DNA of 6,285 nt from Verrucomicrobiota bacterium (GTDB lineage: Bacteria; Verrucomicrobiota; Verrucomicrobiia; Chthoniobacterales; UBA10450), in assembly GCA_003218815.1 (NCBI GenBank), contig QHON01000006.1, positions 1 through 6,285 of the forward strand. The letters run 5' to 3'. The notes under the pieces are model-generated. The model did not search any database, had not been told where the DNA came from, and saw nothing but the letters and a program-made list of their open reading frames with translations. The translations under genes were made by a program, and so were the position numbers. Positions 1 to 6,027 of the stretch are shown piece by piece (within the stretch, counting starts at the first letter, position 1; the number at the start of each line of letters is the position of its first letter).

Positions 1-51
1 AAGCGTCCGCCACCCGACGGATTCGCTTCGGCGAACCGGGCGCGTCAATGA
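1..51 (+). CDS. Possible 3' end of an upstream gene (frame 1)
   Basis: Frame 1 is open from the window edge and ends in TGA at 49-51, giving 16 residues beginning KRPPPDGFASANR. This stop overlaps the helicase ATG at 48 as ATGA, a typical translational-coupling junction, which is the only reason to suspect a gene. The other two frames are also open at the edge: frame 2 runs to a TAG at 68-70, and frame 3 is continuous with the helicase. The stretch is too short to assign a family. Confidence 0.25.
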   Translation, partial: KRPPPDGFASANRARQ

Positions 52-2690
52 AGAGCAACGAGAATTCTAGCAGCGAGCGAATCGGCGAACTATCTCCACG
101 GAAGACCGTGACTCGATCGGTCCGCGCTGCTTCGCCTCGCCAGTTATTCGCGCGCTTGCATCCGCGTTTGGCGCGGTGGTTTTGTGAAACATTCGCCACA
201 TTCACGCATGCCCAATTGCTCTGCCTGCCGGCCGCATTGGATCCACATTCAATTTTGCTCAGTTCGCCCACGGGAAGCGGCAAGACACTCGCCGGGTTCC
301 TTGGCGTTTTCGATTTTCTCCTTCGCAAGCTGGAAAACGGGGAATCACTCGACGGCGTGCAATGCATTTACATCTCGCCGTTGCGAGCGCTTGCTTACGA
401 TATCGAGAAAAACTTGCGCGCCCCGATTGCTGGCATGGGCCTCAATAACGAATTGTCGATCCATTTGCGCACAGGCGACACGACACAAGCGAGCCGGGCC
501 AAGTTCCGTAAAGAAGGCGCGAATTTCCTTGTCACGACACCGGAGAGTTTGGCGGTCATGCTCGCGCAGGAAGATTACGCAGCGCACTTTCGCAACTGCC
601 AGTTCGTAATTGTCGATGAATTGCATTCATTCGCTGGCAACAAGCGTGGTGCCGATCTGGCGATCTCGCTCGAACGCCTCGAACGTCTCCGAAAAGAGCG
701 TGCTTCGCTGCTTTGTCGCATTGGCCTTTCGGCCACGGCTGCACCGCTCGATCTGCTTGCGCGTTTCCTTGTCGGGGGAGATCGACCGTGCCTCGTCGCA
801 GAAGCGCGAATTGAAAAGAAATCGATCGTGGAAGTTTTTTCACCGATCCGCCGCGATCCGTATCCGCCGGCAGGTTACACCGGCGTTCGTCTTTATGCTG
901 AACTGGCTGACTTGATCCGACGGCAAGAGTCCGTGCTCGTCTTTACGAATGTCCGCTCCGCGGCCGAGCAAATCGGTCTGAGATTAAAAGAACTCTTGCC
1001 TGAACTGTCCGATCAAATCGAAACCCATCATGCTTCCCTTGATCGCAGCGTGCGGCTCGAAGTCGAGGACCGCTTGAAAAACGGCGAGCTGCGCGCGGTA
1101 GTTTGCTCAACCAGCCTTGAGCTCGGCATCGATATCGGCGCTGTCGATCTTGTCGTAATGGTTGCGACGCCGAAAGGAGTTTCGCGCGCCATTCAGCGGA
1201 TTGGGCGTTCTGGTCATTCATTGAATCGGAGCAGTCACGGTGTGCTCGTCGCGACGAATGTGAACGATCTGGTCGAGGCAACCGTTACTGCAAAACTGGT
1301 GCGAGAACGCGCGCTCGATCCGATCCGGATTGCGGAAAAACCGTTTGACGTCGTAGCGCAACAGATTGTCGGAATTGCTGCGCTTGCACCGATCAAGAGT
1401 GGTCACGCATTCGCCCTGATTCGCCGGGCTTACCCGTTTCGTGAGCTGACGCGCGAAGAGTTCGATCGGATTTTGCTGTATCTCCAAGGAGGCGGTGAAT
1501 CGTTGGCGGCGCGTTATTCCGGTCTTTTCGGCAAGATCAAGATCGACAACGAGATGGTCTCACTGGCGCATCCGCGTGTTATGCGCGATTTGCTCGTCAA
1601 TATCGGCACAATTGTTTCAGAAGGATATGTCGATGTTCTGCTCAAACGACGCCGTTTAGGCTCGGTGGAGGAAAATTTCATCAAACAACTCAATACCGGT
1701 GATCTCTTTGTCCTGGCCGGCCGCGTTGTTCGGTTGATCGATACCGGTGCGAACGAAGCGTTTGTTGAACGCGCCGATGGCCAACTCCCGACCGTGCCAC
1801 GGTGGAACGCCGCGAAAATGCCGCTCACTTCCGGCGTGGCGCGTGCAGTGAGGAAATTGCGCACAGAATTAGCTGCGCACCTTGGGCGAAAAGATCGGCA
1901 AGAGAAGCCGGTTGATTGGCTGGTCGAGAATTACGACCTATCGATCGCAAATGCACAGGCAATCGTCGAACAATTTCGAACGCAAATGCGCATCTCGGAG
2001 ATTCCCTTTGATCGGAAGATGCTCATCGAGCTTTATCGCGGACCCGATTACTCGCATTATTTTTTCCATTCGCTGATTGGTCGCAGCGCAAATGATGCCC
2101 TCTCGCGCATCGTCGCCTGGCGTGTGAAGGAGCGGATCGGTGGTAACGCGCTGGTAACAATAGATGACTACGGGTTTCTGCTGACGCTCCGGCGGTTTCA
2201 AGAGATGCCACTGGAGGAGTGGCGCATTTGCTTTCTGCGTAATGGGGCGGAGCAGGACCTGAAATCTGCACTCCGCGGATCGCAGTTGGTAAAATGGCAA
2301 TTTCGCGGGGTTGCCCAAACCGGCTTAATGGTCCCGCGTAACTTGCCTGGGAGACAGCGCGAGGTCAGGCAGTTAAGGTGGAGCGGCGAGGTGCTTTTTC
2401 GGGTTCTGCTAGAACATGAGCCGGAGCATCCGCTTCTCGTCGAAGCTTATCGACAGGCCGCGCACACTTTTCTTGACGCCCAAGCGGCGTACGATTTTCT
2501 CGAGGCAGTTTCGAATTTTGATTGGAAATTACGAGAGCTCGCGGCAGTTTCACCGTTTGCGTTCCCGCTCTATGCAAGTGTCATCAAGGAATCGATGATG
2601 CTTGAAGATCCGGCCGCAGCAATCGATCGCATTTATCACGAAATGTTCGCACAGGTCGAGAATGTGACTCGTGCCGCGACCGTGAGCTAG
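48..2690 (+). CDS. lhr: Lhr-type superfamily 2 ATP-dependent DNA helicase (Lhr-core length)
   Basis: An 880-residue DEAD/DEAH-box helicase, probably an ATP-driven 3'-5' DNA or RNA:DNA unwinding enzyme of the Lhr family acting in cytoplasmic DNA repair. Visible motifs in order are: FTHAQ (residues 52-56), Walker A SPTGSGKT (73-80), motif Ia YISPLRAL (108-115), Ib TTPESL (163-168), Walker B DELH (190-193), motif III SAT (228-230), motif IV VLVFTN (296-301), motif V STSLELGIDIG (354-364) and motif VI QRIGRSGH (383-390). The GNKRG stretch just after DELH and the ELGIDIG/GRSGH pair are Lhr hallmarks. Residues about 430-870 would be the winged-helix and Lhr-core domain 4. The length matches a stand-alone Lhr core; the long C-terminal extension of E. 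coli-type Lhr is absent. The ATG at 48 overlaps a possible upstream stop (ATGA). No clear ribosome binding site is visible, and the frame is open upstream, so a slightly earlier start is possible. The first 30 or so residues look unconserved. A ligase-associated DEXH helicase is the main alternative, but no ligase or its exonuclease partner is visible. Confidence 0.93.
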   Translation: MKSNENSSSERIGELSPRKTVTRSVRAASPRQLFARLHPRLARWFCETFATFTHAQLLCLPAALDPHSILLSSPTGSGKTLAGFLGVFDFLLRKLENGESLDGVQCIYISPLRALAYDIEKNLRAPIAGMGLNNELSIHLRTGDTTQASRAKFRKEGANFLVTTPESLAVMLAQEDYAAHFRNCQFVIVDELHSFAGNKRGADLAISLERLERLRKERASLLCRIGLSATAAPLDLLARFLVGGDRPCLVAEARIEKKSIVEVFSPIRRDPYPPAGYTGVRLYAELADLIRRQESVLVFTNVRSAAEQIGLRLKELLPELSDQIETHHASLDRSVRLEVEDRLKNGELRAVVCSTSLELGIDIGAVDLVVMVATPKGVSRAIQRIGRSGHSLNRSSHGVLVATNVNDLVEATVTAKLVRERALDPIRIAEKPFDVVAQQIVGIAALAPIKSGHAFALIRRAYPFRELTREEFDRILLYLQGGGESLAARYSGLFGKIKIDNEMVSLAHPRVMRDLLVNIGTIVSEGYVDVLLKRRRLGSVEENFIKQLNTGDLFVLAGRVVRLIDTGANEAFVERADGQLPTVPRWNAAKMPLTSGVARAVRKLRTELAAHLGRKDRQEKPVDWLVENYDLSIANAQAIVEQFRTQMRISEIPFDRKMLIELYRGPDYSHYFFHSLIGRSANDALSRIVAWRVKERIGGNALVTIDDYGFLLTLRRFQEMPLEEWRICFLRNGAEQDLKSALRGSQLVKWQFRGVAQTGLMVPRNLPGRQREVRQLRWSGEVLFRVLLEHEPEHPLLVEAYRQAAHTFLDAQAAYDFLEAVSNFDWKLRELAAVSPFAFPLYASVIKESMMLEDPAAAIDRIYHEMFAQVENVTRAATVS

Positions 2691-2717
2691 CGATATGGCC
2701 TATCTCCGTTGGACGTG

Positions 2718-3335
2718 ATGACTGCCGCCACCGATCTCGATAAAGTCGCGGCCGATCTATTTATTTGGCAGGCGTACGATCCAGCGGTGAAGGCGGACTT
2801 ATTTTCTAGCGCGATTGTCACTGCGGATGGAATTTTTGTTGTTGATCCAATTCCGCTGAGGAAAGCGCCACTGGCTCAGCTCCACGACCAAGGAGTGATT
2901 GCCGGCGTCATCGTTACCAATGCCAACCATCTGCGGGCGTCCTCTCAATTTGCCGAGCGGTTCTCGGTTCCGATCTTGGCGCGCCGCGCGGTATTTCCTG
3001 ATAGGACGCCGCCGCAGTTCAGCGAGCTCGCCGATGGTGAGAAGATTTGCGACGAACTAAATGTCATTGGCATTGAGGGCGCAGTTGCAGGCGAGATTGT
3101 CCTTCATTGCGCGTCCGGCGGCGGAACGCTGATTGCCGGCGATGCACTTATCAACTTCCAGCCATACGGTTTCACTTTTCTTCCTGGGAAGTACTGCTCG
3201 GATGAAAAAGAAATGCGGCGGTCACTGCGAAAGCTTCTGAGCTACAAAACTGACCGGATGCTGTTCGCGCACGGCCTGCCGATTCTCTCCAAGGCAAGCG
3301 ACCGGTTGCATCAATTACTGGATGGCGATCTTTGA
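2718..3335 (+). CDS. Metallo-beta-lactamase-fold-like protein with degenerate metal site
   Basis: About 205 residues with the outline of the MBL superfamily. Counting from the TTG at 2709, it shows a beta-strand pair ending in VVDP (D46), a T-N-A-N-H-L-R segment (70-76) where the HxHxDH motif should sit, LIAGDALI with a conserved-looking Asp (D145), and LFAHGLPI with the final His (H188). The first two His and the Asp-His pair of HxHxDH are replaced by Asn, Asn, Leu and Arg, so a normal dinuclear zinc site is unlikely. No signal peptide or membrane segment is visible. The ATG at 2718 is preferred over in-frame TTG 2709 and GTG 2715; none has a good ribosome binding site. It lies 27 bp after the helicase stop, and its TGA overlaps the next start by 4 nt, so it is probably in one operon with both neighbours. 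The substrate is unknown. The fold call is moderately sure; the loss of metal ligands is read directly from the sequence. Confidence 0.75.
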   Translation: MTAATDLDKVAADLFIWQAYDPAVKADLFSSAIVTADGIFVVDPIPLRKAPLAQLHDQGVIAGVIVTNANHLRASSQFAERFSVPILARRAVFPDRTPPQFSELADGEKICDELNVIGIEGAVAGEIVLHCASGGGTLIAGDALINFQPYGFTFLPGKYCSDEKEMRRSLRKLLSYKTDRMLFAHGLPILSKASDRLHQLLDGDL

Positions 3336-4228
3336 TCGCGCTGCTTGTGGACTCTAACAATCGACAAGGTCAAGCAAAGATCGGACCCGGCCAACCGCTG
3401 GCGCGGTTTTTCCATCTGATTCGTTTTTCCCACACGGTTTTTGCCCTCCCATTTGCCCTTGGCGCGCTCGTCGTGGCCGCGAATGGCCGCCCGTCGTTAA
3501 GAACCTTGCTGCTGGTCGTCATCTGCATGGTGTTTGCACGCACGGCGGCGATGCTTTTTAATCGCTTGATTGATTGGTCGCTCGATCAGCGCAATCCACG
3601 AACCGCCTCGCGTCATCTGCTCATTCCGAAATCTGCGGCTCTCTTTTCGCTCATGTTGAGTTCCGTCGGGTTTATTTTAGCTGCGGGTGCAATCAATCGG
3701 TTGACGTTCATGCTCGCGCCGATCGCTCTTGCCCTAATTTTTTTCTATTCGCTCACGAAGCGGTTCACGAGCGCGACGCACTTCTTCCTCGGACTGGCGC
3801 TCGCCATCGCTCCAGTTGGTGCCTGGATTGCGCAGACAGGGCGTATCGATCTCCCTCCCCTTGTACTCGGAGCCGGCGTGATTTGCTGGGTCGCGGGCTT
3901 TGATTTGATTTATGCGACACAGGATTACGATTTCGATCGGCGCGAAGGCATTCGGTCTCTTGTCGTAAAACTCGGGATCGCGCGCAGTCTCCGCCTGGCC
4001 CAATTACTGCACCTCGCTATGCTTGCTGCGCTCATCGGGTTCGGTGTCACCGCGCAGCTCGGGCGAATTTATTACGGTGGAATGCCTCTCGTCGCCGCTG
4101 CACTTTTTTACGAACACAAAACCGAGAAACTTGATCTAGCAGGGATTAATCGCGCGTTTTTTCAAAGCAATGCATTTGTAAGCGCCGTTTTTCTGGTTGC
4201 AGTTTGCGTCGATCGGCTAATCAGGTAG
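3332..4228 (+). CDS. mqnP: UbiA-family polyprenyltransferase, MqnP-like (menaquinone biosynthesis)
   Basis: A 298-residue integral membrane prenyltransferase that would attach a polyprenyl chain to an aromatic acid. It carries both Asp-rich UbiA motifs: NRLIDWSLDQRNPRT (from residue 77; D81 and D85) and DLIYATQDYDFD (191-202; D191, D198, D202). These bind the Mg-diphosphate of the prenyl donor. About eight or nine hydrophobic segments cover residues 36-296, as expected for the family. The C-terminal FFQSN (277-281) and the overall motif wording fit the 'UbiA-like/MqnP' group of the futalosine menaquinone pathway better than ubiquinone UbiA; this assignment is inference from similarity, since no other mqn gene is in the window. 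Translation starts at TTG 3332, overlapping the previous TGA (TTGA); GTG 3347 is an alternative, and conserved sequence begins only near residue 24 (ARFFHLIRFSHT). The TAG stop lies in the left arm of the palindromic element that follows. Confidence 0.9.
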   Translation: MIALLVDSNNRQGQAKIGPGQPLARFFHLIRFSHTVFALPFALGALVVAANGRPSLRTLLLVVICMVFARTAAMLFNRLIDWSLDQRNPRTASRHLLIPKSAALFSLMLSSVGFILAAGAINRLTFMLAPIALALIFFYSLTKRFTSATHFFLGLALAIAPVGAWIAQTGRIDLPPLVLGAGVICWVAGFDLIYATQDYDFDRREGIRSLVVKLGIARSLRLAQLLHLAMLAALIGFGVTAQLGRIYYGGMPLVAAALFYEHKTEKLDLAGINRAFFQSNAFVSAVFLVAVCVDRLIR

Positions 4229-4279
4229 GGGCGATTGACCTCAATCGCCCTAGGCGGTTCGGGTGAGCCGCCCCTACCT
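4223..4279. repeat. Nested palindromic (REP/BIME-like) element between convergent genes
   Basis: An 11-bp perfect inverted repeat, AGGTAGGGGCG at 4223-4233 and CGCCCCTACCT at 4269-4279, encloses two adjacent hairpins. Hairpin 1 pairs 4229-4238 with 4241-4250 (GGGCGATTGA / TCAATCGCCC). Hairpin 2 pairs 4253-4260 with 4265-4272 (GGCGGTTC / GAGCCGCC, one G-U pair, loop GGGT). Each unit is bounded by TAGG...CCTA, and they share a central CCTAGG at 4249-4254, so the element reads as a doublet of related palindromes. The mqnP stop TAG (4226-4228) lies inside the left arm and the rpiB stop overlaps the right edge. This organisation is typical of small dispersed extragenic palindromes. Whether it is repeated elsewhere in the genome cannot be seen here. 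Confidence 0.7.
4229..4272. terminator. Possible bidirectional transcription stop for mqnP and rpiB
   Basis: Two strong GC-rich stems (4229-4250 and 4253-4272) sit exactly between two convergent genes, where a shared terminator is expected. No T-run follows the stems on either strand, so this is not a canonical intrinsic terminator. Stem-loop pausing or mRNA 3'-end protection would fit equally well. Confidence 0.35.
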
Positions 4280-4709
4280 ACATCGCGTTCAACTGCGCGA
4301 CACGCCTTGCATGCCGGCCGCCGTCGAATGGTGTTTCTAGCCAGACCCGGACAATCTTAAGCGCCAGATTCTCCGGAATCAGTCGCTCACCGATGGAAAG
4401 AACGTTGGCGTCGTTGTGTTTTCGCGAAAGGCGTGCCGATTCTTCATTCCAGCACAGCGCGCAACGCACGCCGTGCACCTTGTTTGCCACCATCGCTTCG
4501 CCGTTGCCCGAACCTCCGAATACTATCCCACGTTCACACTCGCCGCGCGCGACCGCTTCCGCCGCCGGTCGGATGAAAAGCGGGTAATCGACCGGTTCCT
4601 CGTTGAACGTGCCGAAGTCTTTCACCTCGTGCCCGAGTGTGCCAAGCAACTCTTTCACTTTCTCTTTGTAACGAAAACCGGCGTGATCTGTCCCAAGGGA
4701 AATTTTCAT
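4278..4709 (-). CDS. rpiB: Ribose-5-phosphate isomerase B (RpiB/LacAB family)
   Basis: A 143-residue cytoplasmic enzyme interconverting ribulose 5-phosphate and ribose 5-phosphate in the non-oxidative pentose phosphate pathway; full length for the family. It begins with the typical GTDHAGF (D8, H9). The active-site loop is GGSGNGEAMVANK (65-77), followed by RCALCW (82-87), RKHNDANVLSIGER (96-109; H98 and N99) and a C-terminal FDGGRHARR phosphate-binding region (128-136). At the position of the E. coli catalytic Cys (before GTGIG) there is Gly65, while Glu71 follows GSGNG, as in the Mycobacterium-type enzymes that use Glu as the base. A LacA/LacB-type or allose-6-phosphate isomerase cannot be excluded from sequence alone. 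It follows the dnaJ-like gene by 55 bp on the same strand, so co-transcription is likely. No strong ribosome binding site is seen upstream of the ATG. Confidence 0.93.
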   Translation of the reverse strand: MKISLGTDHAGFRYKEKVKELLGTLGHEVKDFGTFNEEPVDYPLFIRPAAEAVARGECERGIVFGGSGNGEAMVANKVHGVRCALCWNEESARLSRKHNDANVLSIGERLIPENLALKIVRVWLETPFDGGRHARRVAQLNAM

Positions 4710-4764
4710 TCGCCGTCTTTGTTAGATCACACCGTCGAGTACTGTCGAGAACAAGATGTCGAGC

Positions 4765-5718
4765 TTAAGCACTGTGCAATTTGGCCAGTTCGCTCCAGAT
4801 TTCTCGCTCACGTTCGGTTAATTTTTTCGGAATGTTCATTTGCGCGACTACATAAAGATTGCCGCGTTTTCCTGAGATTCCGGGAAGACCACGTTCCCGC
4901 AACCGAAAACGCTGACCGCCTTGCGTGCCCGGCGGAATTTTGAGGCGCACGTTGCCTTCCAAAGTGGGCACTTTCAATTCCGTGCCAAGGACGGCCTGCC
5001 ATGGCGCGACCTTTACCTCGTGGATTAGATCGCTTCCTTCAACCGTGAAATCGGGATGTCGCGCCAGCCGAACACGTAAAAAGAGATCGCCACTTTTTCC
5101 GCCGCGTGTCCCGGCCTCGCCTTGGCCGGCCAGCCGGATGCGTTGGCCTTCGTGCACCCCACGCGGGATTTTCACCTGGTAGTTTTCCACTTTGTTCGAA
5201 CCAGCACGCCGCAGTGAAACCGTTCTGGTTGAGCCGTGGAGAGCTTCTTCTAGCGTAACCATGATGTCCGCTTCCACATCGGCCCCGCGCTCCGCGGTCG
5301 CTTGACGTCCGCCAAATCCGCCGAAAGCGGAACGACCGCGGCCGCCGCCAAAAAACGCTTCGAAGAAATCACTGAATCCAGTTCCTCCAAATTCGAACTG
5401 CACCCCGCCGTCGCTCCCGCCCCACTGGTAAAATCCGCCGTCCGGTGGCTGGGCGCCCCATTGGGGGGGCGGCTGAAATCCGCCCGGTCTGTTCCAATCC
5501 GCCCCGAGTTGATCGTACTGCTTACGCTTCTCCGGATCGCCCAGGACTTCGTAGGCTTCGTTGATTTCCTTAAACTTTTCTTCGGCGGCCTTTTTGTCCT
5601 TCGCGACATCGGGATGATGTTTTCGCGCCAGCTTGCGAAAAGCGGTGCGAATCTCATCTTCGCTCGCTGTCTTTTGGACGCCTAGTGTTTCGTAATAATC
5701 TCTAAACTGCACCGCCAT
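4765..5718 (-). CDS. DnaJ/CbpA-type J-domain co-chaperone without zinc finger
   Basis: A 317-residue class B Hsp40 that should stimulate DnaK ATPase and deliver non-native proteins. From the chosen start, the J domain spans residues about 5-72 (DYYETLGV, HPD at 35-37, KFKEINEAYEVLGD). A Gly/Phe/Gln/Pro-rich linker follows at about 73-140, with several GGF and GFGG stretches. Two beta-rich substrate-binding domains follow at about 145-220 and 225-300 (KIPRGVHEGQRIRL in the first; KIPPGTQGGQRFRL in the second). There are no CxxCxGxG zinc-finger repeats, so it is CbpA-like rather than canonical DnaJ. The frame is open to a GTG at 5793, but ATG 5718 places the usual five or so residues before DYYE and has a GAAGAG stretch about 10 nt upstream; the extra 25 residues look non-homologous. 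rpiB lies 55 bp downstream on the same strand. A run of seven C on the coding strand (5463-5469) lies in the linker. Confidence 0.93.
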   Translation of the reverse strand: MAVQFRDYYETLGVQKTASEDEIRTAFRKLARKHHPDVAKDKKAAEEKFKEINEAYEVLGDPEKRKQYDQLGADWNRPGGFQPPPQWGAQPPDGGFYQWGGSDGGVQFEFGGTGFSDFFEAFFGGGRGRSAFGGFGGRQATAERGADVEADIMVTLEEALHGSTRTVSLRRAGSNKVENYQVKIPRGVHEGQRIRLAGQGEAGTRGGKSGDLFLRVRLARHPDFTVEGSDLIHEVKVAPWQAVLGTELKVPTLEGNVRLKIPPGTQGGQRFRLRERGLPGISGKRGNLYVVAQMNIPKKLTEREREIWSELAKLHSA

Positions 5719-5802
5719 CGCTTTGAATCTCTTCGCACGGCTCCTCAACGCAACTATCCGCTTCCAGTTGCCCTGAACTAAATTCTCGAACACAATCTGG
5801 CG
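5719..5802. promoter_or_regulatory. Divergent intergenic region between the dnaJ-like gene and DUF2905 gene
   Basis: This 84-bp gap separates two divergently read genes, so promoters for both directions should lie here or slightly inside the genes. I cannot pick out a convincing -35/-10 pair on either strand and see no CIRCE-type inverted repeat upstream of the chaperone gene. A GAAGAG stretch upstream of ATG 5718 is a reasonable ribosome binding site for the dnaJ-like gene. None is evident before ATG 5803. Confidence 0.45.
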
Positions 5803-6015
5803 ATGCGGGAAATCGGAAAGTTTTTGGTGATTATCGGCGTCGTGATCGCGCTAATCGGGTTGATTTTTTGGGGCGGTTTTGCGCCGAAATGGTTGGGACG
5901 GTTGCCCGGCGACGTCCGGATTGAGCGCGGCAACTCGGCCTTTTATTTTCCCATCGTCACCTGCATCATTCTCAGCATTTTGCTGAGTTTGTTATTGTCG
6001 ATTTTCCGGCGCTGA
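5803..6015 (+). CDS. DUF2905-family small membrane protein
   Basis: A 70-residue protein with a hydrophobic N-terminal segment (about residues 6-25), a short conserved loop containing LGRLPGDVRIERGN (31-44) and FYFPI (47-51), and a second hydrophobic segment (about 50-67) ending in FRR. The LPGD and FYFP signatures and the size match the DUF2905 family, whose function is unknown. It is predicted to span the inner membrane twice. The ATG start has no visible ribosome binding site. The next gene starts 12 bp after the stop, so the two are probably co-transcribed. There is no sign of a toxin-like or phage character. Confidence 0.88.
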   Translation: MREIGKFLVIIGVVIALIGLIFWGGFAPKWLGRLPGDVRIERGNSAFYFPIVTCIILSILLSLLLSIFRR

Positions 6016-6027
6016 TCGTTCTTTGAA

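Noticed and set aside
2695..2718. Seven-codon mini-ORF (MAYLRWT) whose TGA overlaps ATG 2718 as TGATG
   Set aside because: It has no ribosome binding site and no attenuator-like structure or regulatory residue bias, so chance is the simplest explanation.
4416..4943. A 175-codon + strand open frame across rpiB and the end of the dnaJ-like gene
   Set aside because: It lies opposite two well-recognised genes, spans their intergenic gap and has no recognisable motif.
5463..5469. Seven-G run (seven C on the coding strand) in the dnaJ-like linker as a phase-variation site
   Set aside because: The tract is short, the frame is intact through it, and a chaperone is not a usual phase-variable target.
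5302..5685. A 127-codon open frame on the + strand opposite the dnaJ-like gene
   Set aside because: It is a shadow of a strongly recognisable J-domain gene; its product is low-complexity with no family resemblance.
5719..5793. 25-residue N-terminal extension of the dnaJ-like gene from GTG 5793
   Set aside because: J-domain proteins normally start a few residues before DYYE, and ATG 5718 fits; the extension would use up nearly the whole divergent promoter gap.
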